A stretch of DNA of 64,000 nucleotides from DGNJ01 sp002388905 (GTDB taxonomy: Bacteria > Pseudomonadota > Gammaproteobacteria > Pseudomonadales > Porticoccaceae): contig DAITSJ010000004.1 of assembly GCA_036843405.1 (NCBI GenBank), positions 169,097 to 233,096 of the forward strand. Direction: 5' to 3'. The position numbers and the translations under genes were made by a program. The stretch's first letter is position 1. Every line of letters begins with the position of its first letter. Below the pieces are notes generated by a model. That model searched no databases. It worked only from the letters and a program-made list of their open reading frames with translations, and had not been told where the DNA came from. Positions 50,928 to 59,267 of this stretch are shown in pieces.

Positions 50928-53314
50928 CCACCAACACCCTTACTCCGGAATTGCTCCACAGGATGGACGCCTACTGGCGCGCCGCGAACTACCTGTCGGT
51001 GTGCCAGATCTATCTCTTTGACAACCCACTACTCAAGAAGCCGCTGGCGCTCGCGGATGTGAAGCACATGCTGCTTGGACACTGGGGCACGACCCCCGGG
51101 CAGAACTTCATCTACGTGCATTTGAACCGTGTCATCAAGAAATACGACCTCGACATGATCTACGTCTCGGGGCCTGGCCACGGCGGCCCGGCCGTCGTGG
51201 CCAACACGTACCTCGAGGGCACGTACAGCGAGATCTATCCCGATATCAGCCGGGATGAGGCTGGGCTGCAGAAGCTCTTTCTTCAGTTCTCGTTTCCCGG
51301 CGGTATTCCCAGCCACGCATCGCCGGAGTGCCCGGGCTCGATCCACGAGGGCGGCGAGCTCGGCTATTCGCTCAGCCATTCATTCGGGGCGGTGTTCGAC
51401 AATCCCGAGCTCGTCGTCGCCTGCGTCATCGGCGACGGCGAGGCAGAGACGGGGCCGCTCGCCACGGCGTGGCATTCCAACAAGTTTCTCAATCCGGCTA
51501 CCGACGGGGCCGTGCTGCCGATCCTGCACCTCAACGGCTACAAGATCGCCAACCCGACGCTCCTCGCTCGCATCACGAGAGAGGAGTTGGAGCAGCTGTT
51601 CCGCGGTTATGGCTGGACGCCTCTCTTCGTCGAGGGAGACGAGCCCGAACTGATGCATGAAGCAATGGCAGGGGCGCTCGACACCGCCATCGAGCACATC
51701 AAGGCGATCCGGGAGGACGCCCTCGATCACGGCAACCTCAGCCGTCCGCGCTGGCCGATGATCATCCTCAACTCCCCCAAGGGCTGGACGGGGCCCAAGC
51801 TAGTGGATGGCTTGCAGGTGGAAGGCACGTTCCGGGCGCACCAGGTGCCGCTGCACCCACGCGCCCATCCCGCACACCTCGAGCTGCTCGAGGAATGGCT
51901 CAGGAGCTATCGGCCAGAGGAACTCTTCGATGAGCGCGGTCGCTTGAAGCCGGAGTTGGCCGAGCTCGCGCCCGAGGGGCAGCGGCGCATGGGCGCCAAT
52001 CCGCACGCCAACGGCGGCGTGCTGCTCCAGGATCTGCAGATGCCGGATTTTCGCGAGTACGCGGCCGACGTGCCCACACCCGGGGTGCGCGGCGTCGGCG
52101 ACACACGTGTGCTTGGGCCTTTCCTGCGCGATGTGGCGAAGCTCAACAGTGAGCAGCGAAACTTTCGAATCTTCGGACCGGACGAGACGGTCTCCAACGG
52201 CCTCGGCGCCGTCTTCGAGGTGACCAATCGTCAATGGGACGCCGCGACCCTGCCGAACGACGAGTTTCTCGCGCCGACCGGACGCGTACTCGACTCGATG
52301 CTCAGCGAGCATCAATGCGAGGGCTGGCTCGAGGGCTACCTGCTTACCGGGCGGCACGGGGTCTTCAACTCCTACGAGGCGTTCATCCACATCGTCGATT
52401 CGATGTTCAACCAGCATGCCAAGTGGCTGTCGGTCACAACCGATCTGCCGTGGCGGCGCAAGATCGCGTCTTTGAACTACCTCCTGGCATCGCACGTCTG
52501 GCGCCAGGACCACAACGGGTTCACGCACCAGGATCCGGGCTTCGTCGACCTCGTCGTAAACAAGAAGGCGGAGGTAGTGCGAGCCTATTTTCCGCCGGAC
52601 GCCAACTGTCTGCTCTCGGTGATGGACCACTGCCTGCGCAGCCGTCACTACGTGAATCTCGTCATCGCGGGCAAGCACCCGGCCCCGCAGTGGCTGACGA
52701 TGGACGCCGCCGTCACCCACTGCACCGCGGGCATCGGCATCTGGCGGTGGGCCTCGAACGACCAAGGCGCCCTGCCCGACGTAGTCATGGTCTGCTGCGG
52801 CGATGTACCCACGCTGGAGACGCTGGCCGCTGTCTCCATCATGCGCGAGCACCTCCCGGATCTAAAAGTCCGCGTGGTCAACGTCGTCGACCTGATGAAA
52901 CTGCAGCCGCACTCCGAACACCCGCACGGGCTCAGCGACACCGACTTCGATGAGTTCTTCACCAGGGACAGGCCGGTCATCTTCGCCTTCCACGCCTACC
53001 CGTGGTTGATCCACCGCCTCACCTACCGCCGCACCAACCACGAGAACATCCACGTCCGCGGCTACAAAGAAGAGGGCACGATCACCACGCCCTTCGACAT
53101 GACAGTGCTGAACGACATGGACCGCTTCCATCTCGTCATGGACGTCGTTGACCGCGTGCCGCAAACCGGAGCCAGGGGCATCGCCCTGAAGCAGCAACTC
53201 ACGGACAAGCGGGTCGAGCACAAGCGATACATAAATAAATACGGGCAGGACATGCCGGAAATCCGCGACTGGCGCTGGGGCGCACGACAGGCCGCAGAAG
53301 GCGACGCGACATGA
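50924..53314 (+). CDS. xfp: Xylulose-5-P/fructose-6-P phosphoketolase
   Basis: 796 residues, full length. TPGQNFIYVHLNRVIKKYDLDMIYVSGPGHGGPAVVANTYLEGTYSE is the family N-terminus. VACVIGDGEAETGPLATAWHSNKFLNP is the thiamine-diphosphate/Mg site, and ILNSPKGWTGPK and GRHGVFNSYEAFIHIVDSM follow. It cleaves fructose-6-P or xylulose-5-P with phosphate to acetyl-phosphate plus erythrose-4-P or glyceraldehyde-3-P. It overlaps ackA and the phosphatase gene by 4 bp each. Substrate preference cannot be read. Confidence 0.97.
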   Translation: MTTNTLTPELLHRMDAYWRAANYLSVCQIYLFDNPLLKKPLALADVKHMLLGHWGTTPGQNFIYVHLNRVIKKYDLDMIYVSGPGHGGPAVVANTYLEGTYSEIYPDISRDEAGLQKLFLQFSFPGGIPSHASPECPGSIHEGGELGYSLSHSFGAVFDNPELVVACVIGDGEAETGPLATAWHSNKFLNPATDGAVLPILHLNGYKIANPTLLARITREELEQLFRGYGWTPLFVEGDEPELMHEAMAGALDTAIEHIKAIREDALDHGNLSRPRWPMIILNSPKGWTGPKLVDGLQVEGTFRAHQVPLHPRAHPAHLELLEEWLRSYRPEELFDERGRLKPELAELAPEGQRRMGANPHANGGVLLQDLQMPDFREYAADVPTPGVRGVGDTRVLGPFLRDVAKLNSEQRNFRIFGPDETVSNGLGAVFEVTNRQWDAATLPNDEFLAPTGRVLDSMLSEHQCEGWLEGYLLTGRHGVFNSYEAFIHIVDSMFNQHAKWLSVTTDLPWRRKIASLNYLLASHVWRQDHNGFTHQDPGFVDLVVNKKAEVVRAYFPPDANCLLSVMDHCLRSRHYVNLVIAGKHPAPQWLTMDAAVTHCTAGIGIWRWASNDQGALPDVVMVCCGDVPTLETLAAVSIMREHLPDLKVRVVNVVDLMKLQPHSEHPHGLSDTDFDEFFTRDRPVIFAFHAYPWLIHRLTYRRTNHENIHVRGYKEEGTITTPFDMTVLNDMDRFHLVMDVVDRVPQTGARGIALKQQLTDKRVEHKRYINKYGQDMPEIRDWRWGARQAAEGDAT

Positions 53315-53916
53315 ACCCGGCGTTGCCGAGGGTTTACCTCGTGCGCCATGGCGAAACCGCGTGGACGCTTACAGCCCAGCATACCGGCCGTACCGACCTC
53401 CCACTTACCGAGCAAGGAGAGCGTCAGGCGCGTGCGCTCAGCGCGAGCCTCGGTGCGCTGCGCATCGATCGCATTCTATCGAGCCCTTTGCAGCGCGCCC
53501 GCCGTACGGCCGAACTGGCGATGCCGCACGCTCACGTCGAGGAGGACGCTGATCTCATGGAATGGGACTACGGCGCCTACGAGGGTAGAAGCACTGTCGA
53601 TATCGAAGTGGAGCGCCCCGGCTGGCGTCTTCTCCGCGACGGCAGCCCCGGCGGCGAAACGCTTGACTCCGTGGCCACGCGCAGCGATCGTGTCATTGAC
53701 CGCATTCGCGAAGACGGCGGTACCGTGCTCCTCTTCGGCCATCGCGAAATCCTGCGGATTCTCGCCGCGCGCTGGATCGGGCTTGCGCCCATCGAAGGAC
53801 GCCACCTGCTGCTCGCCACCGCGTCTTTGAGCGTCCTTGGGTACGATCATGACCTCACCGAGCCTGTCATCCACGCCTGGAACCGCCGCCCCACGGCCGT
53901 TGCGGTCGCGCAATAA
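53311..53916 (+). CDS. Histidine phosphatase (phosphoglycerate-mutase-like)
   Basis: 201 residues with the catalytic RHGET near the N-terminus (VYLVRHGETAW), ILSSPLQRARRTAELA, a Glu-containing MEWDYGAYEGR and the second His in LLFGHREILRIL. These are the complete phosphatase/mutase catalytic set. In this operon it may hydrolyse a sugar phosphate; the substrate is unknown. It overlaps xfp by 4 bp and is the last gene of the sugar block. Its last 32 codons are repeated at 55587-55682. Confidence 0.88.
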   Translation: MNPALPRVYLVRHGETAWTLTAQHTGRTDLPLTEQGERQARALSASLGALRIDRILSSPLQRARRTAELAMPHAHVEEDADLMEWDYGAYEGRSTVDIEVERPGWRLLRDGSPGGETLDSVATRSDRVIDRIREDGGTVLLFGHREILRILAARWIGLAPIEGRHLLLATASLSVLGYDHDLTEPVIHAWNRRPTAVAVAQ

Positions 53917-54114
53917 CTGGACAAGCCGGACGTCCCACATGGGTGTACCACTGAACTGGTTATAAGGACTATGCGCGACAGCGTACAGACGCTGAAAAGA
54001 TTCGCGTCTATAAACACAGCCAAACCGTTGCGTTGTACTCACTGCAAGCCTTGACTACCCGTGGTCACCAGCAATGGAAACATGAATTATTCAACCCCGG
54101 AGGAGAGCCCCCTT

Positions 54115-54540
54115 ATGAAAACTTCAATCCTCGTTGGTGCAATCCTTGCTTGCGCGCTGTCGGCGCCGATCGCATCCGCACAACAAGAACCGACGTTTGC
54201 CAAGCAGGCAATGAGCATGGACATGGACAAGCAGATGACCCAGATGCAGGAAAACATGGAAAAAATGCAGCAACAGATGGACAAACTGCGGGCGACCACC
54301 GATGCGGGGGAGCGCCAGAAGCTGCTGCAGGAGCACATGCAGGCCATGCAGGAAAACATGAGGGCGATGCGCGGCATGGGTGGCCGGATGATGATGGGCG
54401 GCCAGAATGGCGGCGCGATGATGGACGCAGGCCCGAAGCAACGCCAGGAGATGATGGAAAAACGCATGGACATGATGCAGATGATGATGGAGCAGATGAT
54501 GCAGCATGATCAGATGATGGGGTCCATGCCGACCAAATAA
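54115..54540 (+). CDS. Methionine-rich secreted coiled-coil protein
   Basis: 141 residues. MKTSILVGAILACALSAPIASA is a signal peptide. The mature part is helical with repeated MQ/MM patterns (MDMDKQMTQMQENMEKMQQ, later MDMMQMMMEQMMQHDQMMGSM) and a Gly/Met loop. About a fifth of the residues are Met. Met-rich periplasmic proteins often bind Cu(I) or Ag(I), or serve as methionine-sulfoxide sinks; no family is assigned. ATG 54115 follows GGAGGAG; earlier Mets lack a signal peptide. Confidence 0.6.
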   Translation: MKTSILVGAILACALSAPIASAQQEPTFAKQAMSMDMDKQMTQMQENMEKMQQQMDKLRATTDAGERQKLLQEHMQAMQENMRAMRGMGGRMMMGGQNGGAMMDAGPKQRQEMMEKRMDMMQMMMEQMMQHDQMMGSMPTK

Positions 54541-54617
54541 CTGCGACCTTTGCTTCTGCGTTTGAGGTAATACGCACGCATCGACAAACTAATCATAAAT
54601 CAAACAATCAAGAGGCG

Positions 54618-54747
54618 ATGGCAATGATGCAAGGTGATCGGATGGGAGGCGGGAAACCGGCTACATGGGCGGAGGGGCGGTCTATGGATGATACTGGTTG
54701 TGATTTTAGTCGTTGTTGGAATTGTTGCTGTCATGCGTAAAAGATGA
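54618..54747 (+). pseudogene. Tiny membrane protein gene, frameshifted
   Basis: ATG 54618 opens MAMMQGDRMGGGK and is shifted before the membrane stretch. In the next frame the DNA reads GGLWMILVVILVVVGIVAVM, then RKR and a stop at 54745-54747, a typical single-span tail. One indel separates head and membrane part. Similar small membrane proteins often accompany DUF302 genes; that link is inference. Confidence 0.35.
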
Positions 54748-54835
54748 TGACCATTCTGCAATCGAAGGTCTCCGCAGCCCATCCGGAAATTGCAGCGCAC
54801 AACCGATAGTTCCATCACTTACAAGGAGTCGATTC

Positions 54836-55225
54836 ATGTACGGGTTCAGCACTCAGCTCAAGGTGCCATTTGATACCGCCATTGCGAAAGTTACCGAGGC
54901 GCTGAAAAAGGAAGGCTTCGGCGTGCTCACCGATATCGATATCAAGGCGACGCTAAAAGCCAAGATCGATATTGAGCGCCGGCCGTATCGCATACTCGGC
55001 GCATGCAACCCACCGCTCGCACACCGCGCGATCGAGGCGGATCCCGACATCGGCTTGTTACTGCCGTGCAACGTGGTCGTGCGCGAAGAAGCCGATGGAA
55101 CAATAACGGTTGCGTTCATGGATTCCGAGGCCGTGTTGCAGCTGGTCGACAAACCGGAAGTGCATGCCCTCGGCAAAGAAGTACGGGTCCTGCTGCGGCG
55201 GGTCTGCGCGAGCCTCGAAGCGTGA
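54836..55225 (+). CDS. DUF302 domain protein
   Basis: 129 residues: YGFSTQLKVPFDTAIAKVTE, then LKKEGFGVLTDIDIKATLK and YRILGACNPPLAHRAIEADPDIGLLLPCNVVVRE, the hallmark of DUF302. The cytoplasmic fold is of unknown function; family members often lie near redox or metal-stress genes. ATG 54836 follows AAGGAG at good spacing, so the longer frame from 54713 was not used. Confidence 0.85.
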   Translation: MYGFSTQLKVPFDTAIAKVTEALKKEGFGVLTDIDIKATLKAKIDIERRPYRILGACNPPLAHRAIEADPDIGLLLPCNVVVREEADGTITVAFMDSEAVLQLVDKPEVHALGKEVRVLLRRVCASLEA

Positions 55226-55300
55226 CGCCGGCCGGGAACAAGACGCGGGCGCACCGTATTCGGGGATGCGAGACACGCAAACAACCGGGAGGGACCGCAC

Positions 55301-55744
55301 ATGAAGAGCGACCAACCGCCGGCATCAACCGCGCTGCCGACCGGCCGGTGCGCAGCACCGGCTTTGGAGGTGAACATCACTGGAGTTGCGGCCCGTGGGG
55401 ATTTCTCGTCGGCGCTCGCCTTCGTTTTGTATCGGGCGTGGGAAATCGCGCATGTCAGGTTCTATACGACCTGGGCTGAGGCTGATGGCATGGGTGTCGC
55501 CAGCATGGTGCTCTGGTGCGCGGACTGGTCTGTGAGCATTGCCACCACGGGCCTTGCACTTGCCTGGTACCCGGCAAGTCGCAACCGCGCCCCTGAGCGC
55601 TCTTGGGTACGATCACGACCTCACCGAGCCTGTCATCCACGCCTGGAATGGCCGCGTCACGACCCCTGTGGGTGCCCAGTGACTGAAGAGGCGACCAAAC
55701 CGCGCGGTGTATTATTCCTTAACCGGGTTGTTCACATTCATTGA
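55301..55744 (+). CDS. Hypothetical protein with recombined C-terminus
   Basis: 147 codons from ATG 55301 behind GGGAGG. The N-terminal about 95 residues (SALAFVLYRAWEIAHVRFYT, later MVLWCADWSVSIATTGLALA) look like a real protein but match no family I know. From about codon 96 the frame reads through DNA that in another frame encodes the tail of a histidine phosphatase (55587-55682), so the present C-terminus is probably a junction artefact. Confidence 0.4.
   Translation: MKSDQPPASTALPTGRCAAPALEVNITGVAARGDFSSALAFVLYRAWEIAHVRFYTTWAEADGMGVASMVLWCADWSVSIATTGLALAWYPASRNRAPERSWVRSRPHRACHPRLEWPRHDPCGCPVTEEATKPRGVLFLNRVVHIH
55587..55682 (+). pseudogene. Duplicated tail of the histidine phosphatase
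   Basis: LSALGYDHDLTEPVIHAWNG, then RVTTPVGAQ and TGA, against LSVLGYDHDLTEPVIHAWNR, then RPTAVAVAQ in the intact gene. The DNA is nearly identical over about 60 bases (TGACCTCACCGAGCCTGTCA region). It is the end of a second phosphatase gene or a partial duplication, about 95 bp before the ATPase operon. Confidence 0.8.
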
Positions 55745-55776
55745 CCACTTCATAGTGTCATGGCAACGAGAAGGCG

Positions 55777-57255
55777 ATGGAAAACATGAACCGTTTATCG
55801 AATACAGGTGCGGTGGTTTCGGTGCGCGGCAGTGTCGTGGACATTCACTTCGATATGCAGCTACCACCCATCTATTCCCTGCTGCGTACGGGTGACACAG
55901 GCGAAATCATCATCGAAGTGCTGGCCCAACTTGATACGCGGCGCGTGCGGGGTATTGCCTTGACTCCCACCCAGGGACTCGCCCGCGGCATGGTGGTGGA
56001 ATACACCGGCGGTCCGCTGCAGGCTCCGGTGGGCAAGGGTATCCGTGCGCGCATGTTTGACGTATTCGGCCGTGCTATAGACCGCGAAGCGGCACCGACG
56101 GACGTGCAGTGGCGGTCTGTGCACCGGGCCCCGCCGCCGCTGGCGCGCCGGTCCACCACGTCTGAAGTTTTTACGACGGGCATCAAGGTTATCGATGTGC
56201 TGATGCCGCTGGAGCGTGGCGGCAAGGCGGGCTTATTTGGCGGGGCGGGGGTGGGCAAGACGGTGTTGCTCACCGAGATGATCCATAACATGGTCGGGCA
56301 ACACGAAGGCGTGAGTATTTTTTGCGGTATTGGCGAACGTTGCCGCGAAGGCGAGGAGCTTTACCGAGAAATGAAGCAGGCCGGCGTATTGTCGAATATG
56401 GTGATGATCTTCGGCCAGATGAATGAGCCGCCGGGGGCACGTTTCCGCGTCGGTCACGCTGCCCTGACGATGGCCGAGTATTTCCGCGACGACGAGCGCC
56501 GGGATGTGTTGCTGCTTATCGACAATATCTTCCGGTTTATCCAGGCCGGCTCGGAAGTGTCCGGCCTGATGGGACAGATGCCGTCACGCCTGGGCTATCA
56601 GCCCACCATGGGCACTGAGCTGTCCCAGCTGGAAGAGCGTATCGCCAATACTGACAGCGGCGCCATCACGTCGATCCAGGCGGTATATGTGCCGGCGGAC
56701 GATTTTACTGACCCGGCGGCGGTGCATACCTTCTCGCATCTGTCCGCATCGATCGTGCTGTCGCGCAAGCGGGCCAGCGAGGGACTGTACCCGGCCATCG
56801 ATCCGTTGCAGTCCAGCTCCAAGATGGCCACGCCGGGTATCGTCGGCGCGCGGCACTATGCGCTGGCCCAGGAAATCCGCCGCACGCTGGCACAATACGC
56901 GGAACTCAAGGATATCATTGCCATGCTTGGCCTGGAGCAGCTTTCCCCGGAGGACCGCAATCTGGTCGCCCGGGCCCGCCGCCTGGAGCGGTTTCTGACC
57001 CAGCCGTTTTTCACCACCGAGCAGTTTACCGGGCTCCAGGGCAAGTTGGTGAGTCTGGAAGAAGCGCTGGACGGCTGTGAGCGCATTCTGAACGATGAGT
57101 TCAAAGACTATCCGGAAAGCGCGCTCTATATGATTGGCGTGGTGGACGAGGCGAAACAGAAAGTGCAATCTGGCAAAGGCGCGGACAGTGGATCCGGGGC
57201 CGCGGCCGAACCGCCAGCGGAGATCGAACATGCCGTCGATCCTGATGAATCTTAG
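55777..57255 (+). CDS. atpD: N-type ATPase beta subunit
   Basis: 492 residues. Walker A is GLFGGAGVGKTVLLTEMI, Walker B is VLLLIDNIFRF, and GERCREGEELYREM and QMNEPPGARFRVGHAALTMAEYFRD are family-typical. It forms the catalytic sites of the soluble head. The sequence diverges from housekeeping F-type beta (for example ELDTRRVRGIAL) and has a Gly/Ala/Glu-rich tail after residue 470, which fits N-ATPases. It is first in atpDCQRBEFAG; atpC overlaps its end by 26 bp. Confidence 0.95.
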   Translation: MENMNRLSNTGAVVSVRGSVVDIHFDMQLPPIYSLLRTGDTGEIIIEVLAQLDTRRVRGIALTPTQGLARGMVVEYTGGPLQAPVGKGIRARMFDVFGRAIDREAAPTDVQWRSVHRAPPPLARRSTTSEVFTTGIKVIDVLMPLERGGKAGLFGGAGVGKTVLLTEMIHNMVGQHEGVSIFCGIGERCREGEELYREMKQAGVLSNMVMIFGQMNEPPGARFRVGHAALTMAEYFRDDERRDVLLLIDNIFRFIQAGSEVSGLMGQMPSRLGYQPTMGTELSQLEERIANTDSGAITSIQAVYVPADDFTDPAAVHTFSHLSASIVLSRKRASEGLYPAIDPLQSSSKMATPGIVGARHYALAQEIRRTLAQYAELKDIIAMLGLEQLSPEDRNLVARARRLERFLTQPFFTTEQFTGLQGKLVSLEEALDGCERILNDEFKDYPESALYMIGVVDEAKQKVQSGKGADSGSGAAAEPPAEIEHAVDPDES

Positions 57256-57634
57256 GGTGCTTTTGCCTTTCCAGGTCTTCGCCGACAAAAGCAGTGTGAT
57301 ACGCATCGTCGCGGAAACCGGCGCCGGTTCGCTGGGCCTCCTGCCGCGCCGGCTCGACTGCGTGGCGGCCCTTGTGCCCGGCATACTGACCTATGAAACT
57401 GAAGCGGAGGGCGAGGTCTACGTGGCGGTGGATGAGGGGGTATTGGTCAAGACCGGCGCGGACGTGGTGGTTTCCGTGCGCCAGGCAATCGGGGGCGCGG
57501 ATCTCGATCAGTTGCGCGACGCGGTGGAGAAGGAGTTTCTGGTCCTGGATGAGCAAGAGCAGAGCGTGCGTTCCGTGCTGGCGAAAATGGAAAGTAACCT
57601 CATCCACCGCATGGCAAGGTTTCACAATGACTGA
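57230..57634 (+). CDS. atpC: N-type ATPase epsilon subunit
   Basis: About 134 residues: MNLRVLLPFQVFADKSSVIR, then GSLGLLPRRLDCVAALVPGIL, the beta-sandwich of epsilon, and a two-helix end (LDQLRDAVEKEFLVLDEQEQ). It is the central-stalk subunit. Start ATG 57230 has GGAG upstream; ATG 57245 is an alternative. It overlaps atpD and atpQ. Confidence 0.85.
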   Translation: MPSILMNLRVLLPFQVFADKSSVIRIVAETGAGSLGLLPRRLDCVAALVPGILTYETEAEGEVYVAVDEGVLVKTGADVVVSVRQAIGGADLDQLRDAVEKEFLVLDEQEQSVRSVLAKMESNLIHRMARFHND

Positions 57635-57965
57635 AGGGCCTCAAAGCAAGGGCGCGAAGCCGAAATCGTCGCTCGGTGAGGAAGTCGGCAGGAATGCCGC
57701 GCGCAAGCGCAGGGCGCAGCGCAATCCCGCGCCGGGCGTCTGGTTCGGCCTGGGTATGATGGGTCTGGTTGGCTGGTCGGTGGCGATTCCCACGCTGCTG
57801 GGCGCGGCTCTCGGTATCTGGCTCGACAAGCACCATTCAGCAAGCCACTCCTGGACGCTGATGCTGCTGTTTATCGGTTTGGCGATTGGCTGCCTGAATG
57901 CCTGGCACTGGGTTGCCAGGGAAGACAAGGCGATGCGGGATGAACAGGACGATGGCGATGAATGA
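57627..57965 (+). CDS. atpQ: AtpQ (AtpI-like membrane protein of N-ATPase)
   Basis: 112 residues: a charged N-terminus, then two membrane helices (GVWFGLGMMGLVGWSVAIPT, later SWTLMLLFIGLAIGCLNAW) around GAALGIWLDKHH, the AtpI-like pattern, and an acidic tail. In N-ATPase operons AtpQ and AtpR are thought to assist assembly, perhaps Mg2+ supply. It overlaps atpC by 8 bp and atpR by 8 bp. Confidence 0.85.
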   Translation: MTEGPQSKGAKPKSSLGEEVGRNAARKRRAQRNPAPGVWFGLGMMGLVGWSVAIPTLLGAALGIWLDKHHSASHSWTLMLLFIGLAIGCLNAWHWVAREDKAMRDEQDDGDE

Positions 57966-58272
57966 AGGGTTGACGCTGGCACTGGCGGGGGTGGCGGGCC
58001 TGTTGCTCGGCGCCGTTTTCTTTGGCGGCCTGTGGTGGACGGTGCGCCAGGGTGTGGGGTCGAAACGACCGGCGCTTTTGTTTTTTGGCAGCCTGCTATT
58101 GCGGACTGCTGTCGTCATCGCCGGGTTTTATTTTGTCGGGGATGGTCAGTGGCAACGGCTGCTGGCCTGTCTGTTCGGGTTTGTTATTGCGCGCATCATC
58201 GTAACGCGGCTCGCCGGGCCGCCGCGCGACGACGTTACAGCCCCGTCGAAAGAGGCCGGTCATGCACCTTAG
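57958..58272 (+). CDS. atpR: AtpR (N-ATPase-specific membrane protein)
   Basis: 104 residues from ATG 57958: MNEGLTLALAGVAGLLLGAV, then FFGGLWWTVRQG, two more hydrophobic segments and a short polar end. AtpR is diagnostic for N-type operons. Three in-frame ATGs (57940, 57952, 57958) are possible; the last gives the family-like N-terminus. It overlaps atpB. Confidence 0.85.
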   Translation: MNEGLTLALAGVAGLLLGAVFFGGLWWTVRQGVGSKRPALLFFGSLLLRTAVVIAGFYFVGDGQWQRLLACLFGFVIARIIVTRLAGPPRDDVTAPSKEAGHAP

Positions 58273-58957
58273 TCCCGACGAGATCATTTTCTGGCAATAC
58301 GGGTTTTTCAAGCTCAACGCCACCATTGTCTTCACATGGGGGATCATGCTTATCCTTGCCGTGGGTGCAACGCTTATTACCCGCAAACTTTCCATTGGCC
58401 TGCAGCGTGCCCGCTGGCAGAACGTCCTCGAAATTGTCGTCCTTGCCGTCGAGGAACAAATCGAGGATGTCGGGCTCGCCAACCCGAGACGCTATCTCAG
58501 CTTCCTGGCCACTCTGGTACTGTTTCTCGCCACCGCGGCCCTGTGCACCATCATTCCCGGCTACCAGCCGCCAACGGGCTCGCTGTCGACCACGGTGGCG
58601 CTGGCGCTATGCGTGTTTGTCGCCGTGCCCTTCTTCGGCATCCGGGAACGCGGCCTGGGCAGCTACCTCAGGTCCTATGCCCAGCCCACGATCATCATGC
58701 TGCCGTTCAATATCATCAGCGAGATCTCCCGGACCCTGGCGCTGGCCGTGCGGCTGTTCGGCAACATGATGAGCGGTACCATGATCATCGCGATCCTGCT
58801 CACCATCACGCCGTTTATCTTTCCCATTGTGATGATGGCGCTGGGATTGCTTACGGGCATGGTGCAGGCCTACATTTTCTTTATTCTGGCCACGGTTTAT
58901 ATCGCCGCAGCGACCCGTGTCCGCACTGCTGAAACCGCTATGGCGCAAAACCAATGA
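58262..58957 (+). CDS. atpB: N-type ATPase subunit a
   Basis: 231 residues, membrane stator channel. The essential Arg is in ISRTLALAVRLFGNMMSGTM (Arg164). GLLTGMVQAYIFFILATVYI is the last helix pair. It provides the ion half-channels against the c-ring. It overlaps atpR by 11 bp. Confidence 0.93.
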   Translation: MHLSPDEIIFWQYGFFKLNATIVFTWGIMLILAVGATLITRKLSIGLQRARWQNVLEIVVLAVEEQIEDVGLANPRRYLSFLATLVLFLATAALCTIIPGYQPPTGSLSTTVALALCVFVAVPFFGIRERGLGSYLRSYAQPTIIMLPFNIISEISRTLALAVRLFGNMMSGTMIIAILLTITPFIFPIVMMALGLLTGMVQAYIFFILATVYIAAATRVRTAETAMAQNQ

Positions 58958-58982
58958 AAACCGAGAATCTGAGGGAACCTTT

Positions 58983-59264
58983 ATGGACAGTATGACGATC
59001 ATCGCGGTGGCATCCATTGTCATCGCCGGCCTTACCACCGGCTTCGGGACCATGGCCCCGGCACTGGGGGAGGGGCGGTCGGTCGCCGCGGCGCTGACTT
59101 CGCTGGCACAGCAGCCCGACGCGTCCGCCACTATCACCCGGACCCTGTTTGTGGGCCTGGCGATGATCGAGTCCACGGCGATCTACTGTTTCGTGGTCTC
59201 GATGATTCTCATCTTCGCCAATCCATTCTGGAATCACGCCATCGCCCAGACCGCCGGAAACTAA
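58983..59264 (+). CDS. atpE: N-type ATPase subunit c
   Basis: 93 residues, a helical hairpin. Helix 1 has GTMAPALGEGRSVAAALTSL with Glu30 at the position of Gln32 of Na+-type rings. Helix 2 has GLAMIESTAIYCFVVSMIL with Glu63, Ser64, Thr65 and Tyr68, the Na+-ligand pattern E-S-T-x-x-Y. The two carboxylates are typical of N-ATPases, in which the coupling ion is debated (a Burkholderia ring was shown to be proton-specific). Start ATG 58983 was chosen for family length. Confidence 0.93.
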   Translation: MDSMTIIAVASIVIAGLTTGFGTMAPALGEGRSVAAALTSLAQQPDASATITRTLFVGLAMIESTAIYCFVVSMILIFANPFWNHAIAQTAGN

Positions 59265-59267
59265 GCC

